Origin: Pseudanabaena sp.
GTDB lineage: Bacteria > Cyanobacteriota > Cyanobacteriia > Pseudanabaenales > Pseudanabaenaceae
Assembly: GCA_003249015.1 (NCBI GenBank)
Contig: QBLS01000016.1
Coordinates: 1 to 64,000 of the forward strand
Reading direction: 5' to 3'
Length of the DNA stretch: 64,000 nt
Shown here piece by piece: positions 24,979 to 35,100 of the stretch. The stretch's first letter is position 1; each line of letters starts with the position of its first letter. Under the pieces are notes generated by a model that saw only the letters and a list, made by a program, of their open reading frames with translations, had not been told where the DNA came from and made no database searches. Both the position numbers and the translations under genes were made by a program.

Positions 24979-27207
24979 CTACTTTTTACTTGGCAACAGC
25001 ATCGTTGATTCGATTTCTTCGCGGACTGGTTTGCTGACGTAGCTGCGGTTCATGCACCTAACAAGGAGGAGATTGGCTTCGTAATATTGTTCGAGAAGTT
25101 TCACTTGCTCCTTCGTAAATTGCCAATTATGACCGATGTTGCGGCGATCAATACAAACTTGACGCAATTCATCACTCCATTCCTCTCCATGATTATCCCA
25201 CCATTGATAGAACTCCTCTCGGTCGTCTGGCAATCTACGCTCAAGCGCTTTCAGTGCTTCTTGCACTTGGAATAACACTACATTAGAATGGGATAGAGTG
25301 CGCTTGAGAGTTAACACGAGGTCTTGAGCAAAATCGCGGGCACGGGCACGGTAGAGGTCACGGCTACGTGCGAGGGCGCGAGCGAGGTCTTGATCGAAAT
25401 AGAGTTCATTGGCTGTAAGACTGTAGAGATCTACTTTTAGAACAGAGTTGCTCTGAAATAATTTGGCGGAGTCTCTGATGTCGTAGTTGATGGCGCGGAG
25501 AGCAACGCAAGCATAAAATGATCTGGCAGCAACGTTATTACCACTTAATTTCACAGAATTTGTCTTTCGATTTGCCCATTCTAAAAAAGCTTGCAAATTC
25601 TCATCATTAGTCAGCATTCCATCAATCCAATCTTTCATTAATCGCAAAAAATTATCCGATCGCCTCAACATTTCAGCAGTCAATAAAAACACCTCCTTCC
25701 ATCGAGGATCGGTAATATGCTGCATCAACGTTTCAAAATGTCTTTCTCTCTCAATTTCTTGTGCTGCAAAATATTCCTGAAAAGTCAAATGGGAAAAAGA
25801 ATAAATATTTCTTGCCCTCTCCACTAACAAACCATGATGATGCTCGATCGCCTTTAGCACCACCTCACTATCCAGCCGCAATACTTCAGAATCGGCGGAA
25901 GCTTCAGGCAAGTTGCAGATATAGTCTTTAATCTGGCGTTGCAAATCCTCTTGCCGAAAGAAATATTCACCATTCACAAAGGTATTAAAGGCAATCTGTC
26001 CCAGCATATCCTCCTTATTTTGGGGCGACAAATGCTTATAAATCATCTCTCGTTCAATATTGCGCTTGGCATCCCACTTTTTCATCAATACTTCCAAACC
26101 TTCCTTATACAGTATCGATCGCTTTCGCGGGAAGTCGTTACTCTCACCAAATACCAAACACAACAGCGTCAGTAACAAAGGACTTTTTGCTAATTCCTTG
26201 ACAGGTTTACTACCCTGCAATCTCTCTAATAAACGTTTTGCCTTTGAATCGTCCCTTTCCCGAAACCAATTATTCACAAAGGTTTCAATCTGACTATCAT
26301 CAAAATCCGCCACCTCAACTTCCGTAAACTTCTCAAACTGATATTCTCGCGCCGCAATCCGACAGGTAATCGCAAACCGATTTTTTAGCCAATCTCGCGA
26401 AAATTGATCAATGTCCTGCTTAACTCGATCATCATCTTCCTTCTTCACCTCATCCAATCCATCCAACAGAATCAACGCTTTACCGTTATCTAGCAACTGT
26501 TTCGCCAGATCCTGCGATACCTTGCGCTTGGCAAATTCCGTCAAAATATAATTCTCTAGCGATGGCTGTCCCCTCTCCTCTGCATATGCCTTCAGCGTCA
26601 CAAAGATCGGCACAAGTTCCCCATGAAACTTACCCGCAAGGCAAGACATCGCCAAATATTTCATAAACGTAGTTTTCCCTGCCCCTGGTTTACCCAACAC
26701 CACCAGCTTTTGAAATTCTTCAACCGCCTCAAATCCCTTTACCCGTTCTTTAATCGTCCCCACTAAAAAGCGATCAAAATGCTCACGGGTACATACCTCC
26801 ATCACCTCGTCATAGCCTATCCGCCGCCGCCCAGTCACATCCTTGATGATATTCACATCGGTATAAATCCGATCCAGATCGACAGGTTGCGTCATGTCCA
26901 ACACCCGCATCGTCCCACAGCGTTCCGTCACATCCGCCGCGATTTTTTGCTTCACCTCTTGGACTAACAATTCAAGGTCATCACTAACAACATCCTCACC
27001 TCGTATATCGCGCCAATCCAGTTCTAGGAATTTGCACAACTCCTCAAAATTTGCTCGATCAATTGCCTCTCCCCGAAACAAAACCGTAATCACCGATCGC
27101 GAAATCCCCAAAGCCTTAGCAAAAGCCTCTTGCGTGAAACCACCCTGTTTCATCGCCGATTTAATCCGCTTAATACCGTCATCAGAAGCCCGTAAAGATC
27201 TGGACAT
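24979..27207 (-). CDS. HTH-NACHT STAND NTPase (NLR-like, putative defence)
   Basis: 742 aa. Residues 10-65 form an XRE-like helix-turn-helix (GGFTQEAFAKALGISRSVITVLF). The NACHT NTPase follows: Walker A GKPGAGKTT at 172-180, Walker B LILLDGLDEV at 246-255, and the later YSFSHLTFQEYFAAQEIE winged-helix motif. The C-terminal third is helical, with an Arg-rich DLARALARSRDLYRARAR segment and a tail (YYEANLLLVRCMNRSYVS...REEIESTMLLP) typical of bacterial NACHT C-terminal helical domains. Related bacterial NLR-like NACHT proteins protect against phage; a sensor-effector role here is inferred. No TIR, nuclease or protease effector is fused. Next to HicAB. Confidence 0.85.
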   Translation of the reverse strand: MSRSLRASDDGIKRIKSAMKQGGFTQEAFAKALGISRSVITVLFRGEAIDRANFEELCKFLELDWRDIRGEDVVSDDLELLVQEVKQKIAADVTERCGTMRVLDMTQPVDLDRIYTDVNIIKDVTGRRRIGYDEVMEVCTREHFDRFLVGTIKERVKGFEAVEEFQKLVVLGKPGAGKTTFMKYLAMSCLAGKFHGELVPIFVTLKAYAEERGQPSLENYILTEFAKRKVSQDLAKQLLDNGKALILLDGLDEVKKEDDDRVKQDIDQFSRDWLKNRFAITCRIAAREYQFEKFTEVEVADFDDSQIETFVNNWFRERDDSKAKRLLERLQGSKPVKELAKSPLLLTLLCLVFGESNDFPRKRSILYKEGLEVLMKKWDAKRNIEREMIYKHLSPQNKEDMLGQIAFNTFVNGEYFFRQEDLQRQIKDYICNLPEASADSEVLRLDSEVVLKAIEHHHGLLVERARNIYSFSHLTFQEYFAAQEIERERHFETLMQHITDPRWKEVFLLTAEMLRRSDNFLRLMKDWIDGMLTNDENLQAFLEWANRKTNSVKLSGNNVAARSFYACVALRAINYDIRDSAKLFQSNSVLKVDLYSLTANELYFDQDLARALARSRDLYRARARDFAQDLVLTLKRTLSHSNVVLFQVQEALKALERRLPDDREEFYQWWDNHGEEWSDELRQVCIDRRNIGHNWQFTKEQVKLLEQYYEANLLLVRCMNRSYVSKPVREEIESTMLLPSKK

Positions 27208-27301
27208 TTGCTATCCTCAAGAATCTAAGAACTATTTTGACATTTTTTCAAAGTCACGCAAAATCTGGGTTCGGCTCCGCTCACCCAACGAATCGATCTA
27301 A

Positions 27302-27363
27302 GGCTGAGCAATAAATTGAGGGCTGAGCGAAGCGATGCACTGAGCTTGTCGAAGTGTCGAAGC
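27302..27363. repeat. Partial TATAGC-type element
   Basis: Only the right half of the palindromic element is present (ggctgagcgaagcgatgcactgagcttgtcgaagtgtcgaagcc in the + orientation), so it is a truncated copy. Confidence 0.6.
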
Positions 27364-27472
27364 CCGTAAACTTTGCAGGACATTCTATCCACGCAAGTTA
27401 CGCAAATCATGCAAAGTCAGTCAAGCAGGCATATTTCATAGTGATTGCATTGTTAATTCAGAGCAAAAAATT

Positions 27473-27655
27473 ATGTCAGTTCCAAATCAAGCCCAAGTTC
27501 AAAAGCAAGTTACAACTCAAGCGATCGCCCAAGTCGATAACGCACCCGCAAGTAGCCATCTCGCATTTGTCCGCGATCCGATCTTCTGGACAATCCTTGC
27601 TCTTGCCGTCCTGATTCGCGTCATTGTCGATCGCCCATCTTCCGACAAAAAGTAA
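27473..27655 (+). CDS. Small single-pass membrane protein
   Basis: 60 aa. A hydrophilic, Gln-rich N terminus (QAQVQKQVTTQAIAQVD), one transmembrane helix (DPIFWTILALAVLIRVIV) and a short charged tail. No family recognised. The ATG is well placed, codon use is normal, and a strong terminator palindrome follows 5 bp after the stop, which supports a real gene. Between the NACHT gene and ureB, transcribed oppositely to both. Confidence 0.55.
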   Translation: MSVPNQAQVQKQVTTQAIAQVDNAPASSHLAFVRDPIFWTILALAVLIRVIVDRPSSDKK

Positions 27656-27660
27656 CAGCA

Positions 27661-27703
27661 ACCAATAGTAAAGGCGGCACAAAATGCCGCCTTTACTATT
27701 GGT
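27661..27703. terminator. Bidirectional terminator palindrome
   Basis: accaatagtaaaggcggca / tgccgcctttactattggt, perfect arms, between the 60-aa gene and convergent ureB. Confidence 0.8.
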
Positions 27704-27721
27704 GATTACAGCTTCTATCTT

Positions 27722-28039
27722 TTAATCAACACTATCCAACTTACCTTCAACCAATGCATTAAACCCATAGATTTCGCGATCGCCTACATAGGGAACTAGA
27801 TTTACTTCCTTCTCATCCCCTGGCTCAAAGCGTACCGAAGTTCCCGCAGGAATGTCGAGGTGTGTACCTCTAGCGCGATCGCGATCAAATATCAAGGCGC
27901 GATTGGTTTCATAGAAATGGAAGTGAGAGCCAACTTGAATCGGGCGATCGCCTGAATTGCCGACCTTGAGTGTGGTCACTTCGCGCCCAGCATTTAATTC
28001 AATATCGCCTTCTTGAGCAATTATTTCACCAACAATCAT
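27722..28039 (-). CDS. ureB: Urease beta subunit
   Basis: 105 aa from the ATG at 28039 ([20 protein letters not shown]), the normal length; an upstream in-frame start would add a non-homologous 31 residues across a palindrome. [18 protein letters not shown] and [18 protein letters not shown] are diagnostic. Structural subunit of the (UreABC)3 urease that hydrolyses urea to ammonia and carbamate. Third gene of ureD-ureA-[Uma2]-ureB. The catalytic ureC does not follow. Confidence 0.95.
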   Translation of the reverse strand: MIVGEIIAQEGDIELNAGREVTTLKVGNSGDRPIQVGSHFHFYETNRALIFDRDRARGTHLDIPAGTSVRFEPGDEKEVNLVPYVGDREIYGFNALVEGKLDSVD

Positions 28040-28087
28040 CGGTTTATCTCCGTTGTTACAGCTTATTGAGGCTTTGAGTAGTACCGA

Positions 28088-28130
28088 GAGATTTTGGAAA
28101 GCGATGCAGAGCGCTGCTTTCCAAAATCTC
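28088..28130. repeat. Palindrome between Uma2 gene and ureB
   Basis: gagattttggaaagc / gctttccaaaatctc arms with a gatgcagagcg centre. It would separate ureB transcription from the upstream genes unless read through. Confidence 0.7.
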
Positions 28131-28194
28131 ACTAGATTTTAATTAAGCGCAAAGCGCTGTAATTAAAGTTAATTAAAATGTAAAGCAATCCATT

Positions 28195-28839
28195 CTAGAT
28201 ACTTAGAATTTGATCAGCAGTTAAGTCAAGTTCAGGAAAAGTCCGCGAAACAATTTTGGCATCTCCCGTAAATTTAGTTGTTTGATATTTACCATTTTCA
28301 TCTAGCAAATTCACAAACACAGTGGGAATTTTGGGATTACCAAGAAACTCACGACTAGCTACGGCTAAGTAATCCACAATCCAATATTCAGGAATACCGA
28401 TACGTTCATATTCCATAAACTTGTCAATATAATCATCTTCCCAATTGTTAGAAGCAACTTCAACCGCTAATTGGATCTTCTCCCGTAGACCTTTGTAGTC
28501 ACCGCGACTTGATCGCCAAATAGTTGCATCAATCACGCTTACATCAGGAATACGCCCACGTTCACTACCCTCTTGAGTGAGAGTTCTGATGGGAATTGAT
28601 CTTTTGACAACATAGTTAAGAGATAACCGTTCTACCTCTCGGTAAAAGCGTCTATCGATGAATTCACCAACATCATCATGATTGCGTGTAAATGCCATTT
28701 CACTAATCTCAACTACCTCGCCATCAATTAGTTCAAAATGTCCATATTCAGGGCAAACTTCTAAAAATTGCTCAAAGGTTAGCTTATGCTTCCCATCTAT
28801 CAACTTTGGCTTATTCTGTGTTTTCGCGATCGCGATCAT
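28195..28839 (-). CDS. Uma2 family (DUF820) nuclease-like protein inside urease operon
   Basis: 214 aa. Same family as the first gene of the window: FEQFLEVCPEYGHFELIDGEVV, RIPDVSVID, and VEVASNNWEDDYIDKFMEYERIGIPEYWIVDY with the PD-(D/E)XK-like residues. It lies between ureA and ureB on the same strand, 33 bp after ureA, so it probably inserted into the operon and is co-transcribed. No functional link with urease is known. Confidence 0.9.
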   Translation of the reverse strand: MIAIAKTQNKPKLIDGKHKLTFEQFLEVCPEYGHFELIDGEVVEISEMAFTRNHDDVGEFIDRRFYREVERLSLNYVVKRSIPIRTLTQEGSERGRIPDVSVIDATIWRSSRGDYKGLREKIQLAVEVASNNWEDDYIDKFMEYERIGIPEYWIVDYLAVASREFLGNPKIPTVFVNLLDENGKYQTTKFTGDAKIVSRTFPELDLTADQILSI

Positions 28840-28872
28840 CTCAGACCTCCATAGCTTAATTAGTAAGTCAAC

Positions 28873-29175
28873 CTAGCGAATAGGATTGTGAACTGTCACC
28901 AGTTTTGTACCGTCAGGAAAAGTCGCTTCCACTTGCACATCATGGATCATTTCAGGAATACCTTCCATTACATCATCACGGGTCAAGAGGGTGGCTCCAT
29001 AGCTCATTAATTCAGCAACGGTTTTCCCTTCCCTAGCACCTTCCATTATTTCTGCTGTAATAAAGGCTACTGATTCAGGATAGTTGAGCTTCAAGCCCTT
29101 AGCTTTGCGACGCTCTGCGACACGAGCCGCCGTAAAAATCAATAACTTATCTTTCTCTTGAGGCGAAAGCTGCAT
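28873..29175 (-). CDS. ureA: Urease gamma subunit
   Basis: 100 aa, full length. [65 protein letters not shown] and the closing VHNPI are family signatures. Assembles with UreB and UreC. Starts 6 bp after the ureD stop, so ureD-ureA are tightly coupled. Confidence 0.97.
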   Translation of the reverse strand: MQLSPQEKDKLLIFTAARVAERRKAKGLKLNYPESVAFITAEIMEGAREGKTVAELMSYGATLLTRDDVMEGIPEMIHDVQVEATFPDGTKLVTVHNPIR

Positions 29176-29181
29176 AGGTGT

Positions 29182-30006
29182 TTACCAAACTCTAGGTACG
29201 CAAATTGCTTTGTTACTATAGAATACACGCAAAAGCTGCCAAACTTGCTGAAACCAATGACGCGCCTCACTAGAGGAGTTACCACGATAGCGGCAGACCA
29301 AACCACAGAGCGATCGCGTCACTCCCGCAGTTCCTTGGTAGTCGCCTTGTTCCCAAATAGAGCGAATCTGGGTAATTAATTCTGGTTCGACAGTTGCCCC
29401 GACAAAAACTAAACTTGCCGCGATCGCTTGTCCATCCAATCCATTAGGGCTATCTAGCATTTCTGAATTTCCATGGAGATACTGCCGATCAATCCAGAGA
29501 GGGTTTTGACCACGCCACACTTCTGTATGCGATCGCCAATTTCCATCGATAAATCTTTCACCCATTGCAGTGCGTCCAAACCTGACAATTTCCCACATGA
29601 TTAAGGTTGCTCCATCGGCAAGATCGACCCTCATCTTTTGGTGATATTTGGCTTTAGCAAAAGCGATCGTCTCTTGAGGAAACCACTCCAAAGCCGCACC
29701 TTCACCAACATGAATATGAATATTTTGAATAGTTTCTTCGCCTGTGCTGCGGTAGATTTTGCTAGCGGCGGCGCTTGTAATCAGGACTCTGGTTTGAGGT
29801 TGGAGATTGATTTTAGTGGAAAGGCGATCGCCGCCGACAAGTCCTCCAGCGGTATGCAAGATGATGCAATGACAAATCTCTTCACCTTCGGGATATAGCG
29901 ATCGCTGGACTTTCCAAGGGGCAACGGTGTAGTTGCGAGTTAGTACAGTTTGTTGATTCCGTTTCGCAAATTCGAGTTCTAGTTCTCCTGTCCAAGCTGC
30001 ACTCAT
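29182..30006 (-). CDS. ureD: Urease accessory protein UreD
   Basis: 274 aa. HTAGGLVGGDRL, ITSAAASKIYRS, LEWFPQETIAFA and GRTAMGERF are typical UreD motifs. With UreF and UreG it forms the GTP-dependent chaperone that delivers nickel and CO2 to UreC. First gene of the unit. ureC, E, F and G are not in the window, so they must lie elsewhere. Confidence 0.94.
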   Translation of the reverse strand: MSAAWTGELELEFAKRNQQTVLTRNYTVAPWKVQRSLYPEGEEICHCIILHTAGGLVGGDRLSTKINLQPQTRVLITSAAASKIYRSTGEETIQNIHIHVGEGAALEWFPQETIAFAKAKYHQKMRVDLADGATLIMWEIVRFGRTAMGERFIDGNWRSHTEVWRGQNPLWIDRQYLHGNSEMLDSPNGLDGQAIAASLVFVGATVEPELITQIRSIWEQGDYQGTAGVTRSLCGLVCRYRGNSSSEARHWFQQVWQLLRVFYSNKAICVPRVW

Positions 30007-30032
30007 GGGAATTCTCAGTAAATTAGGTGGAT

Positions 30033-30086
30033 ACCAGAGAAGTTTTGAAAGGATGGCAAAGCCATCCTTTCAAAACTTCTCTGGGT
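30033..30086. repeat. Long palindrome upstream of ureD
   Basis: accagagaagttttgaaagg arms with atggcaaagccat core, 27 bp 5' of the ureD start. Confidence 0.75.
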
Positions 30087-30161
30087 TTTAAAGAAAGCGC
30101 TGTAGTAGCAAAGATACCGCATTTATTATGAAACCAATTTTGGGATTTTTAGCGCCTCTAG

Positions 30162-30216
30162 GCAAGCCAAAAGAGTAATGGCGGCGCTTCGCGCCGCCAT
30201 TACTCTTTTGGCTTGC
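30162..30216. repeat. GC-core palindrome
   Basis: Perfect 55-bp palindrome, gcaagccaaaagagtaat arms around GGCGGCGC-TTCG. Confidence 0.75.
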
Positions 30217-30276
30217 TAATAGTGAATACTTCATGTCAAAATTCTGGGACATTTTTGTGAGCAGGAATCAAAAATT

Positions 30277-31773
30277 ATGCGTTTAGGACAGTTGCTAACA
30301 TCGGCAGGTTATTCAGATTTTCAGCCTGAATTAGAGTCTGCGGAGATAAAACGCTTAATTACTGACTCGCGAGCTTGCCAAGCAGGGGACTTGTTTATTG
30401 GGATGACAGGCACGCAGGTGGATGGGGGCAAATTTGCACCGATGGCGATCGCCCAAGGCGCGATCGCAGTTATCATCTCCCGCTCAGCTTTTGCAGAATT
30501 AACTCCAGAACTGCAAACTAAAGCGATCGCTGTGGATGATGTGGTCTTGGCTTGCAGCAAATTAGCAACAGCTTTTTATAACTATCCTGCTCAAAAATTG
30601 AAACTGATCGGCGTAACGGGGACAAATGGCAAGACGACCACCACCCACTTGATCGAGTTTTTGCTGCAATCTCAATACGCCGTGGCTCTGTTTGGAACTT
30701 TGTATACCCGTTGGGCGGGTTACTCTCAGACGGCGACACACACGACACCCTTTGCGGTGGACTTACAGGGGCAGCTTGCGGAGGCGATCGCCGCAGGATG
30801 TGATCTAGGCTTGATGGAAGTTAGCTCCCATGCGCTCGATCAGCGGCGGGTGCTGGGTTGTCCCTTTGATGTGGCTGTATTTACCAACTTGACGCAGGAT
30901 CATTTGGACTATCACAAGGACTTAGAAACTTATTTTCAAGCCAAGGCTTTGTTATTTGATGCGTCCTATTTGCAAGGTCGAGCGATTATTAATATCGATG
31001 ATCCCTTTGGTCAGCGTTTGGTGCAGATACTTGGCACAAGCTCAGTCTGGACATATAGCATCAATAATTCACAGGCAGATTTTTACACCGAAAATCTCAC
31101 CTATCTTTCCAATGGGGCAACAGGAACTCTGCATACGCCCCAAGGCGCGATTCAATTTAGCTCATCCCTAGTCGGTCGATTTAATGTGGAGAATATGTTG
31201 GCAGCGATCGCTACCAGTCTGCATATGGGTCTGGATTTGGCGGATGTGGTCAATCGCTTACCAGACTTTGTGAATGTACCAGGGCGCGTGGAACGGGTGC
31301 AGATTAGTGACGCGCAGGATGTCACCGTAGTGGTGGACTATGCCCATACCCCCGACAGTCTAGAAAATCTCTTAAAGGCGATGCGTCCTTTTACCCAGCG
31401 AGAATTGATCTGTATATTTGGTTGTGGTGGCGATCGCGATCGCACCAAGCGCCCTCTGATGGGGGGGATTGCTGCCAGACTTGCTGATCGCGTCTATGTC
31501 ACCTCTGATAACCCACGTACTGAAGATCCGCAGCAGATTTTAGATGATGTGGTGGTGGGCGTTAAGGCGGATATTGGCGATAAACCGATGACTGTGGAAG
31601 GAGATCGCCACAAGTGTATTCAAATGGCGATCGCGGCGGCACAAGCTGGCGACACAGTTTTGATTGCGGGTAAAGGGCATGAGGATTATCAAATCATTGG
31701 GCGCGAAAAAATTCATTTTGACGACCGAGAGGAAGCGAGGCTTGCCCTTGCCAAGCGCTTTCCACAAAGCTAA
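30277..31773 (+). CDS. murE: UDP-MurNAc-tripeptide synthetase (meso-DAP ligase)
   Basis: 498 aa Mur ligase. N-terminal domain binds the UDP sugar (LITDSRACQAGDLFIGMTG), ATP loop GVTGTNGKTTTTHL near 112, LMEVSSHALDQRR with the carbamylated-lysine neighbourhood later, and the DNPRTEDP motif near residue 410 that selects meso-diaminopimelate over lysine. Adds the third residue of the peptidoglycan stem. Monocistronic with a ribosome site weaker than usual. Confidence 0.96.
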   Translation: MRLGQLLTSAGYSDFQPELESAEIKRLITDSRACQAGDLFIGMTGTQVDGGKFAPMAIAQGAIAVIISRSAFAELTPELQTKAIAVDDVVLACSKLATAFYNYPAQKLKLIGVTGTNGKTTTTHLIEFLLQSQYAVALFGTLYTRWAGYSQTATHTTPFAVDLQGQLAEAIAAGCDLGLMEVSSHALDQRRVLGCPFDVAVFTNLTQDHLDYHKDLETYFQAKALLFDASYLQGRAIINIDDPFGQRLVQILGTSSVWTYSINNSQADFYTENLTYLSNGATGTLHTPQGAIQFSSSLVGRFNVENMLAAIATSLHMGLDLADVVNRLPDFVNVPGRVERVQISDAQDVTVVVDYAHTPDSLENLLKAMRPFTQRELICIFGCGGDRDRTKRPLMGGIAARLADRVYVTSDNPRTEDPQQILDDVVVGVKADIGDKPMTVEGDRHKCIQMAIAAAQAGDTVLIAGKGHEDYQIIGREKIHFDDREEARLALAKRFPQS

Positions 31774-31786
31774 AGGTTATTCCGCC

Positions 31787-31845
31787 CTAATATTAAAAAG
31801 ATATTGAGCGGCGCTTCGCGCCGCTCAATATCTTTTTAATATTAG
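31787..31845 (+). terminator. Palindrome after murE
   Basis: ctaatattaaaaagatattga arms (perfect) around GCGGCGC-TTCG-GCGCCGC. A degenerate relative (about 31855-31893) follows immediately. Confidence 0.8.
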
Positions 31846-32131
31846 GACAAAATCAAAACCCAAGAAGCGCCACTCATTTTCTGGGTTTTATGACCTAACT
31901 AGTCATTAATTTAGGCGTAAACTTTAGGCAAAAACACGCAAGTAGGATCGGTTATGATGCAAAAAGAGTATATTCAAAGGAAAGTTATTTTTGGCAAGGG
32001 TTGGAACTTAATTGTGCTAACGATTTAAATGATCAAATCGACTAATTGATCTACTTGATCAATTCCAACTTGGCAATTGTAACTCAGCAATTTCAAGTCA
32101 CTATAGATTGTATTTAGGAATAAGTGGCTTC
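31846..32131. promoter_or_regulatory. Leader of the CyaC-like gene
   Basis: 286 bp with a decayed palindrome (aaaacccaagaag...ttctgggtttt) and then AT-rich, probably promoter-bearing sequence. No ORF seen. Confidence 0.4.
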
Positions 32132-35100
32132 ATGGGTTCACAAAGCACCCTCAAACCTAAATTACTAGTTATCGATGATGAACCCGATAACCTAGACTTG
32201 TTGTTTCGTACTTTTTACCGCGAGTTTCAGGTTTTGCGGGCAAATAGCGGTTTAGAAGCTTTAGAGATACTTGACAATGAAGGCGAAGTCGCCGTAATCA
32301 TCTCTGATCAAAGAATGCCGATCATGAGTGGAACGGAATTTTTGAGTCAGATGGCAATTAAATATCCCGACACAATGCGGATTATTTTGACGGGCTACAC
32401 CGATGTCGAAGATTTAGTTGAAGCAATTAATACCTGTAAGGTTTTTAAATATGTCACCAAGCCTTGGGATGAAGTAGAACTGCGAAATGTGGTTAGCCAA
32501 GCAATTGATACTCACAATGTTTTGAGAAGTCGCACCACCGAATTGAGACGGACATTAAGACAACAATCCCTGCTCAATGCGATCGCCTCCTCAGTGGATA
32601 ATGCCGCTCCTTATCGCGAAAGTATTGCCGCGATCGCGGAATCAATTGTGCGTAACTTTGAAGTTTCGGGCAGCATACTCAAGCTATTTGAGAACGGCGA
32701 ACTTACGGAAGACTACTTTACCTATGGCGATCAGCCGATTGAGAACTTACCACAACTAGCTCAAGTTCTCACCGCCCATCCGCAGATTGTGGCAATTAAC
32801 AATGTGGAACATGACCAGCGCATCTCCAAAGTTGAACGCACCATTTATGAGCAATCCAACATTAAATCAATTCTATTTGTACCGCTCACGATTCAACAGG
32901 AATGTTTGGCAATGCTGGCGCTCTATCACTGTGAAACGCCCCATTTGTGGAGTACAGATGAACTAGATTTAATCGAGCTGGCTGCTGATCAAGCAGCGAT
33001 CGTCAGTTCGCGGGCGCGAGCCTATGATCAGGTTCAAGAATTAGCCAAGCGCGAGTCTTTGCTAAACACAATTACCAGCACGATCCGCTCTAGTCTTGAT
33101 CCTCAAAAAATCTTTGCTTCAATTACCCAGCAATTAGGGCAAGCTCTCAATTCGGAAAGTTGCGCTCTATCGCTTTGGAATGAAGAAGATCATTACTTGC
33201 GTTGTGTGGGCTTACATTTACTAGAATCCGAAGAAACGGGTAATCTCCCCAATATTTCCAGTATCTCCAATAGCAGTGAGTCACCCAGACTTCCCCAGTC
33301 CATTGTTGATATTTCCGTTAATCCTGTTTTTCAGGCTCTTATCGAAACTAAACAACCTGTAGCTATTTCTGACCTCCATGAAGATATCGAATGGAACATT
33401 ATCGATCTACCTTTGCGTTCCGTAGCGCGATCGCTATTAATGGTTCCCTTGCTATCCGACGGCAAAATTATTGGCAGCATTTCTATGCGTCAAAATAAAC
33501 ATCCTCGGCAATGGAAACCTGAAGAAGTCTCCCTCGTTCAAGCTGTGGCAGCCCAAGCTGCGATCGCTGTACAGCAAGCTAATCTTTTTCAAAAGACTCG
33601 TCAACAAGCTCAGCAGCTTCTAGAACTGGATCGCCAAAAAACTGAATTTTTTCAAAATCTTTCCCATGAATTCCGCACACCCCTCACCCTGACGATTGGG
33701 CCCCTAGAGTCGGCGATCGAGCGTTCCCAGCCTCTTCCCTACGAGCAGTCCGTCATCGCCCTCCGCAATTGTCGGCGACTCTTACGGTTAGTTAATCAAC
33801 TCCTCGATATTCAGCGACTAGATGCAGGCAAGATGCAGGCTTGTTTTCGACCTTGCAACCTGATCGAATTTACTAGCCAAACCATTGATTCTTTTCGTCC
33901 TTATTGCGATCGCAAAGGTATCCATTTATCTAGTGATTTCCAAGACTGTCCAGAGATTTATCTTGATTTAGAAAAATTTGATAAGGTTCTCTATAATTTG
34001 CTGTCCAATGCGATGAAATTTACACCCAGCAATGGCAGCATTACCGTCAGTATTTCCTCAGACACTGCGAATAACCAATGTATTTTGCGGGTACATGACA
34101 CAGGCATTGGCATTCGACAGGATCAAATTCCATTTCTCTTTGATCGGTTTCGCCAAGCTGAAGGATCGGTTAATCGCAGCTATGAGGGCAGTGGCTTAGG
34201 GCTAGCGCTGGTTAAAGAGTTAGTGAACTTGCATGGTGGCGATATTTCTGTCAACTCCGATTATGGCTACGGTACAACCTTCGCCATCTCCATTCCCATG
34301 GGTAAGGCACATCTGCCAGCCGATCAAGTGACTAACCTTCATGTCGATTTGCAAATGTCGCGTGCCTCCGTAGAGCTAGCGGATCTGGAAACTGATATCA
34401 GCTTAGAGGCTGATGAGAACTTTAGTATTAGTGACGATGAAGAAGAAGCCCGTTCCCAAACTGGTCGAATTTTAGTGGTTGACGACAATCGCGATTTGCG
34501 CGGTTATTTACGCCGTATTCTCAATCAAGCTGGCTATACGGTGATTTCGGCTTACAACGGGTCACATGGTTATGCTCAAGCTCAAGAGCATCATCCTGAT
34601 TTGATTGTGACTGACTTGATGATGCCGCAGGTATCAGGGTTAGATTTGATTGCTCTCATCCGTGAAGACCAGCAGTTGTCGGGTACACCTGTGATTTTAT
34701 TGACTGCCAAGGCAAATGAAGAAACCCGCATCGAAGGTACGGAAAAGGGAGCGGACGCATACCTAGCTAAGCCATTTAACGATCGCGAACTGCTCGCAGA
34801 GGTAAGAAACCTGTTGGCACTCAAAAACAATGAACGCCGCGTTGCTCAACTCAATGTCTACCTAACTGAGTCAGTCCTCAAGCGATTTTTGCCAGCAAGT
34901 CTAGTTGCGAAAGCAGCTACAGGGGAGCTAAGTCTAGACCTGCGCCCAGAGCCAAAGATGATCACGGTTTTATTTACGGATATTGTCGGCTTTACTTCCC
35001 TTGCCAATACTTTGCGATCGCGGCGTGTTGCCGAACTGCTCAATCAGTACTTAGGCGCAATGACTGAAGCCATCTTTGCCAATGGTGGCACTGTGGACAA

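Noticed and set aside
27208-27472. NACHT gene N-terminal extension or separate gene
   Set aside because: The region holds a half MITE-like element and no ORF with ribosome site; the start at 27207 with the HTH is adequate.
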